Assembly (NCBI GenBank): GCA_001804705.1
Contig: MHAY01000034.1
Coordinates: 62,001-126,000, forward strand
DNA length: 64,000 bases
Direction: 5' to 3'
Source of the DNA: Ignavibacteria bacterium RIFOXYC2_FULL_35_21
GTDB taxonomy: Bacteria; Bacteroidota; Ignavibacteria; Kapaibacteriales; UBA2268
Shown piece after piece: positions 27,513 to 36,401 of the stretch (positions are counted from its first letter, which is position 1; every line of letters begins with the position of its first letter). The notes under the pieces are model-generated. The model saw only the letters and a program-made list of their open reading frames with translations. It was not told where the DNA came from and ran no database searches. A program made the position numbers and the translations under genes.

Positions 27513-28217
27513 ATGAGTACAAAATCGTTGATGATGATATTGATGTCCCTTGTAATCGCATTTGTGATTGTAGTGGGAGGTTTTGTCGTTGTTTATAAGT
27601 TTTTCCCCGGTATGATTGGTATTGACAAGAAGTCCCAACAATCAAGGACAATGGCTTTAAGAGCAAAAGGAAAAATTAAAGTACCAAACCTGCTCATATC
27701 AAAGACGGATTTTGACGATATGCAAAAGGCTGTCGTAAGAAATAAGCTCCTTAAGATGGAGAATATACAATTAAATGCCGAAAAGAAAAACCTTCTCGAT
27801 TCTATAACAGCAAAGAATGAACTTTTAAGTACAGGGAAAACATCTTATCCCAGAATGCTCGATTCAATAAGTAAAATCCATAAAACAAATGCGAAAATGA
27901 AAGACACACTTTCAAAAATAACTTTACTCTATAAGCAGGTATTATCCGACAGGGAAAGAGTTGCAAAAATGACTGAAGAAAAAGAAAAATTACTTATCGG
28001 GCAGCTCGATTCACTAAAAAATAAGAACCTGTCGGACTTTGCAAAAATATATGATAATTCCGAACCAAAGGAAGTAGCAAAAATCCTCGAAAAAGTAGAT
28101 TCAAAAGATGCCTCCAAAATTCTTAAACTCATGTCGAAGAAAAAAGCTGGCAAGGTTCTTGATATGATTTCAACCGAAAGAGCCGCCGAAATAATGCGGC
28201 AGGGTAGCCTTAGATAA
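27513..28217 (+). CDS. MotE-like flagellar protein (MgtE-N/FliG-M-like C-terminus)
   Basis: The product is 234 residues with one N-terminal membrane helix (about residues 6-29), a long coiled coil, and a C-terminal helical repeat domain (about 160-234). That domain reads DFAKIYDNSEPKEVAKILEK then SKDASKILKLMSKKKAGKVL, the MgtE-N/FliG-M-type helical repeat found in MotE, the MotC chaperone of alpha-proteobacteria. A gene of this type often follows fliJ. The frame opens with a TTG at 27510, but the ATG at 27513 is better placed after GGTGA. The exact role here is inferred. Confidence 0.78.
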   Translation: MSTKSLMMILMSLVIAFVIVVGGFVVVYKFFPGMIGIDKKSQQSRTMALRAKGKIKVPNLLISKTDFDDMQKAVVRNKLLKMENIQLNAEKKNLLDSITAKNELLSTGKTSYPRMLDSISKIHKTNAKMKDTLSKITLLYKQVLSDRERVAKMTEEKEKLLIGQLDSLKNKNLSDFAKIYDNSEPKEVAKILEKVDSKDASKILKLMSKKKAGKVLDMISTERAAEIMRQGSLR

Positions 28218-28248
28218 TTAATAATTAACAATTGATAATTAATAATTA
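28214..28248. repeat. 7-bp-period tandem repeat
   Basis: Five heptamers are present: ATAATTA, ATAATTA, ACAATTG, ATAATTA, ATAATTA. The array overlaps the stop of the MotE-like gene. Confidence 0.75.
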
Positions 28249-28300
28249 ATTGAACAAGTTAGGATGGCTTGTCCGATATTAAAAGTGCAGGAGGCACCAA

Positions 28301-29959
28301 ATGGCTGATTCAATCTCAATTCTTAAGGGTTCGCTTAAAGCAGGCGTCATTGAACGCCCGGTTCTGCAAATCTATAAAACCATTAGTGATTACTTCGAAC
28401 GCAGTCTCAAAGAAAGACTAAACGATTATGATTCTGCAAACCCAGGACAGTTATCGAATGATTATTCTGATAGCAGCCTGAGCAATCAGGCTGCAAGACA
28501 CTCTGTAAGTAATTACAATCCGGTTGAACATAGGGAATACAACTCTGCTTATGCGAAGAATAATGAATCCTACAATGATGGACAATCCACAAACAATGCC
28601 TCTGGCTCTGAGGTTCAGGCAAGAGACACGGCAGTTCAAAAGAATACCAATAATACTGTTTCCCCCAAGGATGAAACGGTAAAAATTGATAACAAGAAAG
28701 CCGAAAATTCAGGTGAACTGACTGCTAATAATAACCAAAAGAATAAATCTGAACAAGTTGAAAGCAAAGCTGAGAACAAGGCTGACACTCAACAAAAAAC
28801 AAAAATTTCAGGTGATATCGCTGTAAAAACCAAAGCTGAAGCCAAATCTTTAGCGGGCGAATTACAATTAGTAAAAGATGGAAAAACGAACATTTCAAAC
28901 TTGATAATTGGAAAAAATTCCGATGAAATTACTGTAAAAAATAATGTAAAATTAAATGAAAATGTAAAAGATTCAGCTGATGCAAACATCATTAAATCAA
29001 ATATAACTAATGCAAAATCGGCTGATGCAAACATCATTAAATCAAATAATGTTAATGTAAAGAATGAGCTTGCTAATATCAAAATTAATCCCGGATTTGT
29101 TACTACTTCTGCCGAAATTTTACAAGAAGTTAAACAAGGTGATAATTCAATAAAAACAAATGAGCAGGGTGTTTTGCAAAACAAAGACATCTCCGGTTTA
29201 TTTATTAAGCAGAATGAAGTAGCAAGTAAAAATCAATCAATGAATGAAATTGATAACATCAAACCCGGTATAACGAATATTGAACAAGGTAAAATTGCCG
29301 AAAATTTAAACGGCAAAGCAAAAAATTCAGAAAATACACTTTTACCGAAAGATGATAAAGCTCAAATTGCTTCTGCAAAATATGTTACGGATAATAATGC
29401 ACAGGCGAGCCAAAACCTAAGCAAAACAGGAATTGCCGAGAGGGTTTACAATACACCAAAGATTGCAGGCAAAGAATTTGACTTTACAAATTCAGTTGGC
29501 CTGAGAAGGGTAAAGCTTGAAGAAATTGCTGACAAAACATTACAGCTTGCGAAGAATATTCAAAGCAATACAACTCAAACAGCAAGGTTATATCTAAATC
29601 CTCCGTCACTCGGCACTGTTTATGTTGAAATATCAATGAAAGAAAATCTGGCTAAGATTGTGATGAAAGCAGACACCAGAGAAGTTATGAAAAATCTTGA
29701 GAACCAATTAATAACTTTGACAGAAAAACTTAATCAACAGGGAATAAAAACCGAATCCATCAAAATTGAAGTTCGCCAGGTCGAAAACGACGTTACCGAC
29801 AGGCATGCATTCTTCGAGGGTAGCAATGCACGCCAGAAAGACGGTAAGGCAAATAGGGAATTTATCGGAACTCTTCAACAACTAAGTAATGAGGATGAAC
29901 TTGTTAGCTCTGATGAATTAAATGATGATGGTATTTCAATAAATACTAATTTCTTATAA
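28301..29959 (+). CDS. fliK: Flagellar hook-length control protein FliK
   Basis: This is the molecular ruler that ends hook growth. The product is 552 residues. The N-terminal 400 are low-complexity, rich in Asn, Lys and Ser, as expected for a FliK ruler. They contain a 15-residue direct duplication (SADANIIKSN...) at about residues 225-255. The C-terminal Flg_hook domain (about 435-520) has LYLNPPSLGTVYVEISMKEN and KIVMKADTREVMKNLE. A strong GGAGG precedes the ATG. It is followed by flgD, the usual order. Confidence 0.88.
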   Translation: MADSISILKGSLKAGVIERPVLQIYKTISDYFERSLKERLNDYDSANPGQLSNDYSDSSLSNQAARHSVSNYNPVEHREYNSAYAKNNESYNDGQSTNNASGSEVQARDTAVQKNTNNTVSPKDETVKIDNKKAENSGELTANNNQKNKSEQVESKAENKADTQQKTKISGDIAVKTKAEAKSLAGELQLVKDGKTNISNLIIGKNSDEITVKNNVKLNENVKDSADANIIKSNITNAKSADANIIKSNNVNVKNELANIKINPGFVTTSAEILQEVKQGDNSIKTNEQGVLQNKDISGLFIKQNEVASKNQSMNEIDNIKPGITNIEQGKIAENLNGKAKNSENTLLPKDDKAQIASAKYVTDNNAQASQNLSKTGIAERVYNTPKIAGKEFDFTNSVGLRRVKLEEIADKTLQLAKNIQSNTTQTARLYLNPPSLGTVYVEISMKENLAKIVMKADTREVMKNLENQLITLTEKLNQQGIKTESIKIEVRQVENDVTDRHAFFEGSNARQKDGKANREFIGTLQQLSNEDELVSSDELNDDGISINTNFL

Positions 29960-29983
29960 CATTAATTAAAGGAGGCTACCCTC

Positions 29984-30673
29984 ATGACCGAAGGAATAAC
30001 AAATACTGCATCAAATAGCTATGAAGGCTATACTCAGCCTGCAAAGAGCGGGAACGATATTGGCAAAGACCAGTTTCTTAAGCTATTGACATTTCAGCTT
30101 AAATCGCAGAACCCTTTGAAGCCGTATGACAACCAGGAATTTGCATCCCAGCTTGCACAGTTTTCCCAGCTTGAAACGTTAACAGATATACGCTCTTTAC
30201 TCGAAGGGCAGGTAAATTCAAACTTGTTATTGACTCAAACAATCTCTAATTCGGCATTACCGGGATTGTTGGGCAAACACGCAAAGGCAATTTCTAATTC
30301 CACTCATTATGATGGCAATAATGCTGTTCAGCTTGGTTATAAGCTTGATATAAGTGCCGCAAGCGGAGAGCTTACTATAAAGGATTCAGGCGGCAAAGTT
30401 GTCAGGACAATTCAACTTACGGGTACCGACCTCGAAAGCGGTGACCATAAACTCAGTTGGGATGGGAAAGACGACAACGGCAACACATTGCCTGCCGGCG
30501 AATACTCATTTCAGGTTACAGCCAAAGATAAAGCAGGAACCTCTTATACACCGGACTGCTATACCTATGGTATTATTGAGGCTGTCAGGTTCAAAGCCGA
30601 AGGCACAATGATTGTGATTAACGGATTAGAAATACCGTTAGGAAACATAACAGATATTTCAACGGAAAGTTAG
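29984..30673 (+). CDS. flgD: Flagellar hook assembly scaffold FlgD
   Basis: FlgD caps the growing hook. The product is 229 residues. The N-terminal motif is GKDQFLKLLTFQLKSQNPLK followed by DNQEFASQLAQFSQLE, the diagnostic block of the family. The C-terminus holds a FlgD Ig-like domain (LSWDGKDDNGNTLPAGEY). A strong AAAGGAGG ribosome binding site is present. Confidence 0.96.
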   Translation: MTEGITNTASNSYEGYTQPAKSGNDIGKDQFLKLLTFQLKSQNPLKPYDNQEFASQLAQFSQLETLTDIRSLLEGQVNSNLLLTQTISNSALPGLLGKHAKAISNSTHYDGNNAVQLGYKLDISAASGELTIKDSGGKVVRTIQLTGTDLESGDHKLSWDGKDDNGNTLPAGEYSFQVTAKDKAGTSYTPDCYTYGIIEAVRFKAEGTMIVINGLEIPLGNITDISTES

Positions 30674-30897
30674 TTGATAATTTTGAATTTTCAACTTTAC
30701 AATTTTCAATAAATTTATAATTTTTAATTTAAAATGAAAATAAGTTTTAAACAGATAATGAACATAAATCTTAAAGATGGATTAAATATTTATAATTTCT
30801 ACATTGAAAATTCATTGAAAATTAGAAATTGAAAATTGAAAATTTAATTTAATAACAAATTTTTTAAATAATATGATTAGTATAGGAGGTGAATAAT

Positions 30898-31284
30898 TTG
30901 CCGGAAATTAACGGAGTAATGCTGCCCTTTCTTCCTGCGGGAGGCGTCAACGAACTGAAGAAACAGACTCTTCAGCCGCCACAAAACCGCATGGACACTT
31001 CGTTTGAGGAAATCTTCAGGCAGGAGCTCGATAAGGTTAAATTTTCTTCTCATGCTCAATCACGGTTGATGAGCAGGGATATTGACCTTGGGGAAGAAGA
31101 ATTGAGCAGGCTTGAAAATGCAGTAACAAGGGCAAATGAAAAAGGTTCGACTGAATCAGTCGTAATGATGGATGAAAAAGCATTCATCGTCAGCGTGCCG
31201 AACAAAACAGTAATCACTGTCGTTGACAGCAATGAAATGGATGAGAGAGTCATTACTAACATTGACTCGGTGGTATTTGCATAA
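30898..31284 (+). CDS. Flagellar operon protein (TIGR02530-like)
   Basis: This 128-residue protein lies between flgD and flgE, where the flagellar operon protein of the TIGR02530 type is found in many bacteria. The core HAQSRLMSRDIDLGEEELSR, then AVTRANEKGSTESVVMMD and a conserved tail NKTVITVVD fit that family. The frame opens with a GTG at 30889, but that codon overlaps a perfect AGGAGGTG. The TTG at 30898 lies 5 nt after it and is almost certainly the real start. Its molecular role is unknown; it may help hook assembly. Confidence 0.85.
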   Translation: MPEINGVMLPFLPAGGVNELKKQTLQPPQNRMDTSFEEIFRQELDKVKFSSHAQSRLMSRDIDLGEEELSRLENAVTRANEKGSTESVVMMDEKAFIVSVPNKTVITVVDSNEMDERVITNIDSVVFA

Positions 31285-31407
31285 TTTTTTGGGATTGGAC
31301 CTCGTCCAATGCAAGGACAGGAGATCCCCGGATGAACGACTCCGAATGACAGAGGAGTTAAAGAAAAAGAAAATAATATTTGTTTTTAAACCAAGGAGGG
31401 TTCATAA

Positions 31408-32721
31408 ATGGGCTTAAGTAGAGCTTTATCAATCAGCGCCAGTTCGTTAAGAATAAATCAGAGGCGTTTCGATGTCATATCAAACAATCTCGCAAACGTT
31501 AATACCTACGGATACAAATCCAGCAGGATGACATTTGCAGACCTTTTCAGCCAGACTTATGGTTATGGCAGTCCGCCGGAAATAGCAGGTTCAAGAGCAA
31601 TCGGCGGTATTAATCCCTTGCAGTTTGGTTTGGGTGTAAAAATAGCATCAGTTTCAAACAACATGTCACAGGGGTCGCTTGAATATACAGACAGGCCTCT
31701 TGACCTTGCCTTACAGGGTGAAGGATTTTTTGTTTACAACCTGAATAACCAGAGAATGTTCTCGAGAGCCGGAATGATTGCACTCGACAAGGAGGGATAC
31801 TTTGTTGACAGTACAACAGGTGCTTTTCTTCAGGGCTACAGCGTTCAATTGGATGCGAGTAATAATCTTGTAAGGAATACCGAAGGAATGACTATTCTTG
31901 ACCGTAACGTAAAAAATCTTCAGATTCCTTCGACAATGATTTCCCCGCCACAGCAAACGCATAATGTGGAGGTAACAGGTAATCTCAATGCAAACATGCC
32001 ATTGACGTTTCCGGACAATACGAGGTCAACGACAATCGTTGTCTATGACCAGCGTGGCGGAACGCATACATTGGACGTTACATTTGAGAAAGTAGCCGAC
32101 GCTCAGTTTAACGTTACTGTTACGTTAGATGGAGACGCTACAGACCTTGTTGCAGGTGCATCGCCCGAAATAACTTTTAATGCAGACGGTACTCTAAACA
32201 CACCATCTACATTAACGGTTGCAGTTAGTACTAATCCTACATTCCAGAACCTCTTTCCGGATGATATTACAATTAATCTTTCGGGGCAGGCTGGAAACGG
32301 ATTGACCAATTATGCAGGTTCAAGTTCTGCAACTGCGATTGACCAGGACGGATTCCAATCAGGTGAGCTTTCAGGCTTTTCGATTGATACATCAGGAAAA
32401 GTGTGGGGAGCATTTACAAACGGTAAGAACGAGGTTCTCGGGCAAATCGTTATGGCAAAGTTTTCGAATCCCGGAGGATTGATGAAAGACGGCTCCAATA
32501 TGTTCAAAGCGGCACCAAACAGCGGTTCTGCATTCATCGGTACAGGCGGCGAGGACAATCCCTCGACATCTATGGTCAGCGGTGCATTGGAAATGTCAAA
32601 CGTGGATTTGACAACAGAGTTCACAGATATAATCACAACACAGAGGGCGTTCGAGGCATCAGCCCGGACAATTTCCGTCAGCGACCAGATGCTTCAGGAA
32701 ACGAACAATTTGAGACGGTAA
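31408..32721 (+). CDS. flgE: Flagellar hook protein FlgE
   Basis: FlgE builds the hook. The product is 437 residues. The N-terminal rod-type block is INQRRFDVISNNLANVNTYG, followed by KSSRMTFADLFSQ. The hook-specific GEGFFVYNLNNQRMFSRAG follows. The C-terminus is DLTTEFTDIITTQRAFEASA. AAGGAGG precedes the ATG. The 120-nt spacer upstream holds a GGATTGGACCTCGTCCAAT hairpin. It is the last flagellar gene in the window; flhA/B, fliPQR and the filament genes are elsewhere. Confidence 0.97.
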   Translation: MGLSRALSISASSLRINQRRFDVISNNLANVNTYGYKSSRMTFADLFSQTYGYGSPPEIAGSRAIGGINPLQFGLGVKIASVSNNMSQGSLEYTDRPLDLALQGEGFFVYNLNNQRMFSRAGMIALDKEGYFVDSTTGAFLQGYSVQLDASNNLVRNTEGMTILDRNVKNLQIPSTMISPPQQTHNVEVTGNLNANMPLTFPDNTRSTTIVVYDQRGGTHTLDVTFEKVADAQFNVTVTLDGDATDLVAGASPEITFNADGTLNTPSTLTVAVSTNPTFQNLFPDDITINLSGQAGNGLTNYAGSSSATAIDQDGFQSGELSGFSIDTSGKVWGAFTNGKNEVLGQIVMAKFSNPGGLMKDGSNMFKAAPNSGSAFIGTGGEDNPSTSMVSGALEMSNVDLTTEFTDIITTQRAFEASARTISVSDQMLQETNNLRR

Positions 32722-32738
32722 TTAATTTTGATTAATTC

Positions 32739-32766
32739 GTAGGGGCAATTCATGAATTGCCCCTAC
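32739..32766. repeat. 28-bp perfect palindrome
   Basis: Arms GTAGGGGCAATTCA and TGAATTGCCCCTAC are exactly complementary with no loop. The palindrome starts 18 nt after the flgE stop. Confidence 0.85.
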
Positions 32767-32903
32767 ATCTTTCAAATAATTTCTGATATTATTTCCCTTT
32801 TCTTATATCAATAAAAAGTCTGAACCGCAGATTAATCGGATTAATGGATTTCGCAGATTTTTATTTCACACTATACCTGTAAAAATATCTCAAAGCACTT
32901 AAA

Positions 32904-32930
32904 AATTGTTAATTGTGAATTGTGAATTTT
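32904..32930. repeat. 7-bp-period tandem repeat
   Basis: The units are AATTGTT, AATTGTG, AATTGTG and a partial AATTTT. Confidence 0.7.
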
Positions 32931-33000
32931 TTCTGAGACCTTTTCCCTTTTCAAGTGTCATTATATTATATTAAGGTGCAGGAAATTGAAAAATAATAGA

Positions 33001-33148
33001 TAACCTTATATAAACCTTAGATACCTTAGTAACAGTACGGTATCCGGTTCGTCCAACCTTATTAGCTTATCGGAAGAAATAAGGTAATAAGGTTGATTGG
33101 GGATTGTAACAATAGTTACTAAGGTTGAGAGGATTTGATAAGGTTTTT
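33001..33148. repeat. Large palindromic element, copy 2
   Basis: The order of blocks is TAACCTTATA, CCTTAGTAAC, CAACCTTATTAGCTTAT, ATAAGGTAATAAGGTTG, GTTACTAAGGTTG, TTTGATAAGGTTTTTA. The left and right halves are imperfect inverted copies. It ends 42 nt before the propeller-protein start. Confidence 0.65.
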
Positions 33149-33189
33149 AATAAAAAAAAAAGTTTTATTGTAAATCAAATGGTGATGCT

Positions 33190-35361
33190 ATGAAACAGGT
33201 GTACCTGACTGCATTTCTTGCTTTTATTATTATCATATCAAATGTCAAAACGCAAAATCCCGAGTGGGTGAATTATACTAATGGAAATTATATTACTTCA
33301 ATAGCTGAAGAAAGTGATTACATCTGGGTAGGAACAACCGGAGGATTAGTTAAACTTGATAAAATTTCAGGAATCCCAACTTTTTATAATAGAGCAAACT
33401 CAGACTTGCCTGTTAACGACGTCAAGTCAATAGTAATAGACAGAAATAGCTATATGTGGATTGGAACTGAGGGCGGTGGTTTGGCAAAATTCGATGGAAA
33501 GAATTGGATTATTTACGACACAACAAATTCCGATATACCTGATAATAATATATCTACAATAGCAATAGACGGAAATGACAATAAGTGGATTGGAACTATT
33601 TGGGGAGGCATAGCAAAATTTGACGGAACAAATTGGATTACTTACAACAAAATAAATTCTGGATTGCCTGCTAACCAAATCCTGTCAATAGCAATAGATG
33701 GAAACGGTAAGAAGTGGATTGGAACTTTTTTAGGCGGCTTGGCAACATTTGATGGAACGAATTGGAATATTTACGACACAACAAATTCCGGCTTGCCTGA
33801 TACTGATGTCTCTTCAATAGCTATAGACAGAAGTGGCAATAAGTGGATTGGGACTTGGAGAGGTGGCTTGACAAAATTTGACGGAACGAATTGGATTAAT
33901 TATAACTCATCAAATTCCGGATTACTTGGGAACCATGTCCGTTCTATAGTAATAGATGAAAGTGGCTATATGTGGATTGGAACTAATGGAGGCTTTACAA
34001 AATTTGATGGAACGAATTGGATTAATTATAATACATCAAATTCAAACTTGCCTTCAAACGATGTTATCTCAATATTAATAGAGATAAAAGATAATAAATG
34101 GATTGGGACTTTTAAAGGCTTGGTAAAATTTGATGGAGCGAATTGGTTCTCATACAACACATCAAATTCGGATTTGCCTAGAAACAATATCTGGACAATA
34201 AAAATAGACGGAAGTGGAAATAAGATGATGGGGTCTTGGTATGGTGGTGGCTTAGCAATATTTGACGGAACGAATTGGTCTAATTATAATACATCAAATT
34301 CAGGATTACTTGATAACTATGTCATATCAATAGCTATAGATAGTAGTGGCAATAAGTGGATTGGGACCCAGAGGTGGGGCTTATCAAAATTCGATGGTTC
34401 TAATTGGATTAATTATTACACATCAAATTCCGGATTACCTGGTAACTATATACGGTCAATAGCAATAGACAAAAGTGGCAATAAGTGGATTGGGACAGAT
34501 AGCAATGGCTTGGCAAAATTTGATGGAACTAATTGGATTACTTACAACAAGAAAAATTCAGGCTTGCCTGATAACCACATCCAGTCAATAGCAATAGATG
34601 AAATTGACAATATTTGGATTGGAACATATGGTGGCGGCTTGGCAAAATTTGATGGAACCAATTGGATTAACTATAACGCATCAAATTCAGGTTTACCTGA
34701 TAATTATATTAAGTCAATAGCAATAGATAAAACTGGCGATATCTGGATTGGAACTTGGTCATTGACAAAATTTGATGGAACTAATTGGATTAATTACAAT
34801 AAAATAAATTCAGGATTGCCTAATAACCAAGTCCTTTCAATTACTACTGATGGAAGTGTTAATAAGTGGATTGGTACTGATGGTGGTGGTTTAGCAAAAT
34901 TCGATGGAATAAATTTGATTATTTATAATACAAAAAATTCAGGATTATCACTAAACGAAGTTAGAGAAATTGCTATTGATAAATATAATAACAAATGGAT
35001 TTGTACAGACGGTGGTGGTCTCTCAGTCTTCCGTGAGGGGGGTGTTATACTTGATGTGGAGTCGGAGCAGGAGCCGGTTTCGAAAGATTTAACTTTGAGT
35101 AAATCTTTTCCGAATCCATTTCAATACGCTACAAATATTGAATATACAATGCCGAAAGCAGGTATTGTATTAATCAAAATATATGATATGCAGGGACAGT
35201 TGTTGAGGGATTTGTTTTCAGGGGCAGTTGATGCAGGTGAACACACAGCTACCTGGGACGGCAGAACAGATGCAGGAAGCGAAGCACCAAACGGTGTGTA
35301 TATGTATAGGATTCAATTTGAAGGACAGGCAATAAATGGGAAAATGGTTGTGGTGAGGTAA
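33190..35361 (+). CDS. Two-propeller surface/secreted protein with T9SS sorting domain
   Basis: The product is 723 residues with a signal peptide (about 1-22). It has fourteen consecutive repeats of about 41-43 residues of the form SIAIDxxGNKWIGTxxGGLAKFDGTNWINYN, in pieces such as NKWIGT and KFDGTNW. This is the two-component-regulator-propeller (Reg_prop) type. Fourteen repeats would make two seven-bladed beta-propellers. The C-terminal 80 residues are a Por-type sorting domain (SKSFPNPFQYATNIEYTMP, NGVYMYRIQ, KMVVVR). It is therefore exported by type IX secretion and surface-attached or released. The repeats are also very similar at DNA level, so copy number may vary. No kinase domain is present, unlike the signalling proteins that share this propeller. 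Confidence 0.85.
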   Translation: MKQVYLTAFLAFIIIISNVKTQNPEWVNYTNGNYITSIAEESDYIWVGTTGGLVKLDKISGIPTFYNRANSDLPVNDVKSIVIDRNSYMWIGTEGGGLAKFDGKNWIIYDTTNSDIPDNNISTIAIDGNDNKWIGTIWGGIAKFDGTNWITYNKINSGLPANQILSIAIDGNGKKWIGTFLGGLATFDGTNWNIYDTTNSGLPDTDVSSIAIDRSGNKWIGTWRGGLTKFDGTNWINYNSSNSGLLGNHVRSIVIDESGYMWIGTNGGFTKFDGTNWINYNTSNSNLPSNDVISILIEIKDNKWIGTFKGLVKFDGANWFSYNTSNSDLPRNNIWTIKIDGSGNKMMGSWYGGGLAIFDGTNWSNYNTSNSGLLDNYVISIAIDSSGNKWIGTQRWGLSKFDGSNWINYYTSNSGLPGNYIRSIAIDKSGNKWIGTDSNGLAKFDGTNWITYNKKNSGLPDNHIQSIAIDEIDNIWIGTYGGGLAKFDGTNWINYNASNSGLPDNYIKSIAIDKTGDIWIGTWSLTKFDGTNWINYNKINSGLPNNQVLSITTDGSVNKWIGTDGGGLAKFDGINLIIYNTKNSGLSLNEVREIAIDKYNNKWICTDGGGLSVFREGGVILDVESEQEPVSKDLTLSKSFPNPFQYATNIEYTMPKAGIVLIKIYDMQGQLLRDLFSGAVDAGEHTATWDGRTDAGSEAPNGVYMYRIQFEGQAINGKMVVVR

Positions 35362-35363
35362 AA

Positions 35364-35384
35364 GTGTTGAGTGTTGAGTGTTGA
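35364..35384. repeat. 7-bp-period tandem repeat (GTGTTGA)3
   Basis: Three perfect GTGTTGA units stand just after the propeller-protein stop. Confidence 0.8.
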
Positions 35385-35400
35385 GTTATAAAAGTAAATA

Positions 35401-35474
35401 GTCGTTAGTCGTTAGTCGTTAGTCGTTAGTCGGCAGTCGGCAGTCGTTAGTCGGCAGTCGGCAGTCGTTAGTCG
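35401..35474. repeat. 7-bp-period tandem array, ten units
   Basis: Ten heptamers of two types are present: GTCGTTA x4, GTCGGCA x2, GTCGTTA, GTCGGCA x2, GTCGTTA, then GTCGA. The two unit types differ at three adjacent positions, and the mixed order suggests repeated block duplication. Confidence 0.9.
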
Positions 35475-35770
35475 AAATATTGAATTTTGAGTGTTGAATG
35501 TTGAATTATAAAAGTCGAAAATCATTAGTCGAAAGTCGTAAGTTAAAATTTGATTTTTTTTGCGTTCTTAGCGATATCTTTGCGAACTTTGTGAGAAATA
35601 AAAAAATACCACCATTATTCCTCTCCGATACTCTGTGAAAATCTGTACGGTACTCGGTGAAAATCAGTGACATAATTTAATCATACAATCATTCCAATTT
35701 TTCCACAGAGGCTCGCAGAGTTATTAACTGAGTTTCGCTGAGTTATAAGAGAGGGTTTTTATCAATCATA
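35475..35770. other. Spacer with degenerate GCG/GAAAATC repeats
   Basis: No gene is visible. It holds loosely repeated strings: GCGTTCTTAGCGATATCTTT, then CTCTGTGAAAATCTGTACGG with CTCGGTGAAAATCAGTGAC, and CAGAGGCTCGCAGAGTT with GAGTTTCGCTGAGTT. These are non-coding repeats. Confidence 0.5.
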
Positions 35771-35872
35771 TTATTTATAACCTGTGATGTATTTATATTC
35801 CTGATAATCAGCAATTGTTCTGTCCCTGAAATCGGCATATTTTATGAAATCACGAATGAATAATATCATTTC

Positions 35873-36373
35873 CTAATTGTAATAGGACAAATATTTACAA
35901 TTACATAACCTTTTTAATGTTTGATTATCAAGTTTCTTGTATTCATCACATACCGCATTCATCATTTCTTCAAGTGAATCATATAAAAAATTATGACTAC
36001 ATTCCTTTTTTATCCACTCCCATAGCTTTTCAACAGGATTCAATTCTGGCGAATAAGCCGGAAGTATAACAATAGATATGTTTTTAAAGCTCAATAATGT
36101 CTTTGACCTATGCCAACCTGCTCCATCCATAATTAAAATTATTTTTTTTTCAATGTAGGCACTTAATTCTGTAAGGTAGAGATTCATCAATTCAGTATTA
36201 ACAGAAGGAAGAATTAGGGAAAAGCTATCTCCATCAAATGGACAAACAGCAGAATATCCATAGAAATTTTTAAAACCCTGCTGAACTTTAACCAATGTTC
36301 TTTTCCCTCTCTCAGACCAGATTCTCATTGAAGTTGACCTTAAACCAAATCTACCTTCATCAAAGAACATCAC
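35873..36373 (-). CDS. IS630 transposase, second frame (DDE catalytic part)
   Basis: The frame encodes 166 residues with the whole catalytic triad. The first Asp is in VMFFDEGRFGLRS, the second in IILIMDGAGWHRS, and the Glu is in LPAYSPELNPVEKLWEW. The frame is open upstream of the ATG and overlaps the end of the first transposase frame. It is reached from that frame by a +1 shift (loss of one A) at either of two A8 runs. The ATG at 36373 may therefore not be a real start. Confidence 0.88.
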   Translation of the reverse strand: MMFFDEGRFGLRSTSMRIWSERGKRTLVKVQQGFKNFYGYSAVCPFDGDSFSLILPSVNTELMNLYLTELSAYIEKKIILIMDGAGWHRSKTLLSFKNISIVILPAYSPELNPVEKLWEWIKKECSHNFLYDSLEEMMNAVCDEYKKLDNQTLKRLCNCKYLSYYN

Positions 36374-36401
36374 CTTTATGTCTTCTTTGTCTGCAATTCC
36401 A

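Larger units (their letters stand above)
32722..33189. other. Spacer with palindrome and repeat element
   Basis: About 470 nt hold no gene. They contain a 28-bp perfect palindrome (32739-32766), a CAGATTAATCGGATTAATGG unit (about 32829-32848), a 7-bp-period array (32904-32930) and copy 2 of the palindromic element (33001-33148). The palindrome could act as the terminator of the flagellar unit, though no T-run follows. Confidence 0.6.

Noticed and set aside
35401-35474. CRISPR or phase-variable coding repeat
   Set aside because: The 7-bp units have no spacers and lie outside any gene.
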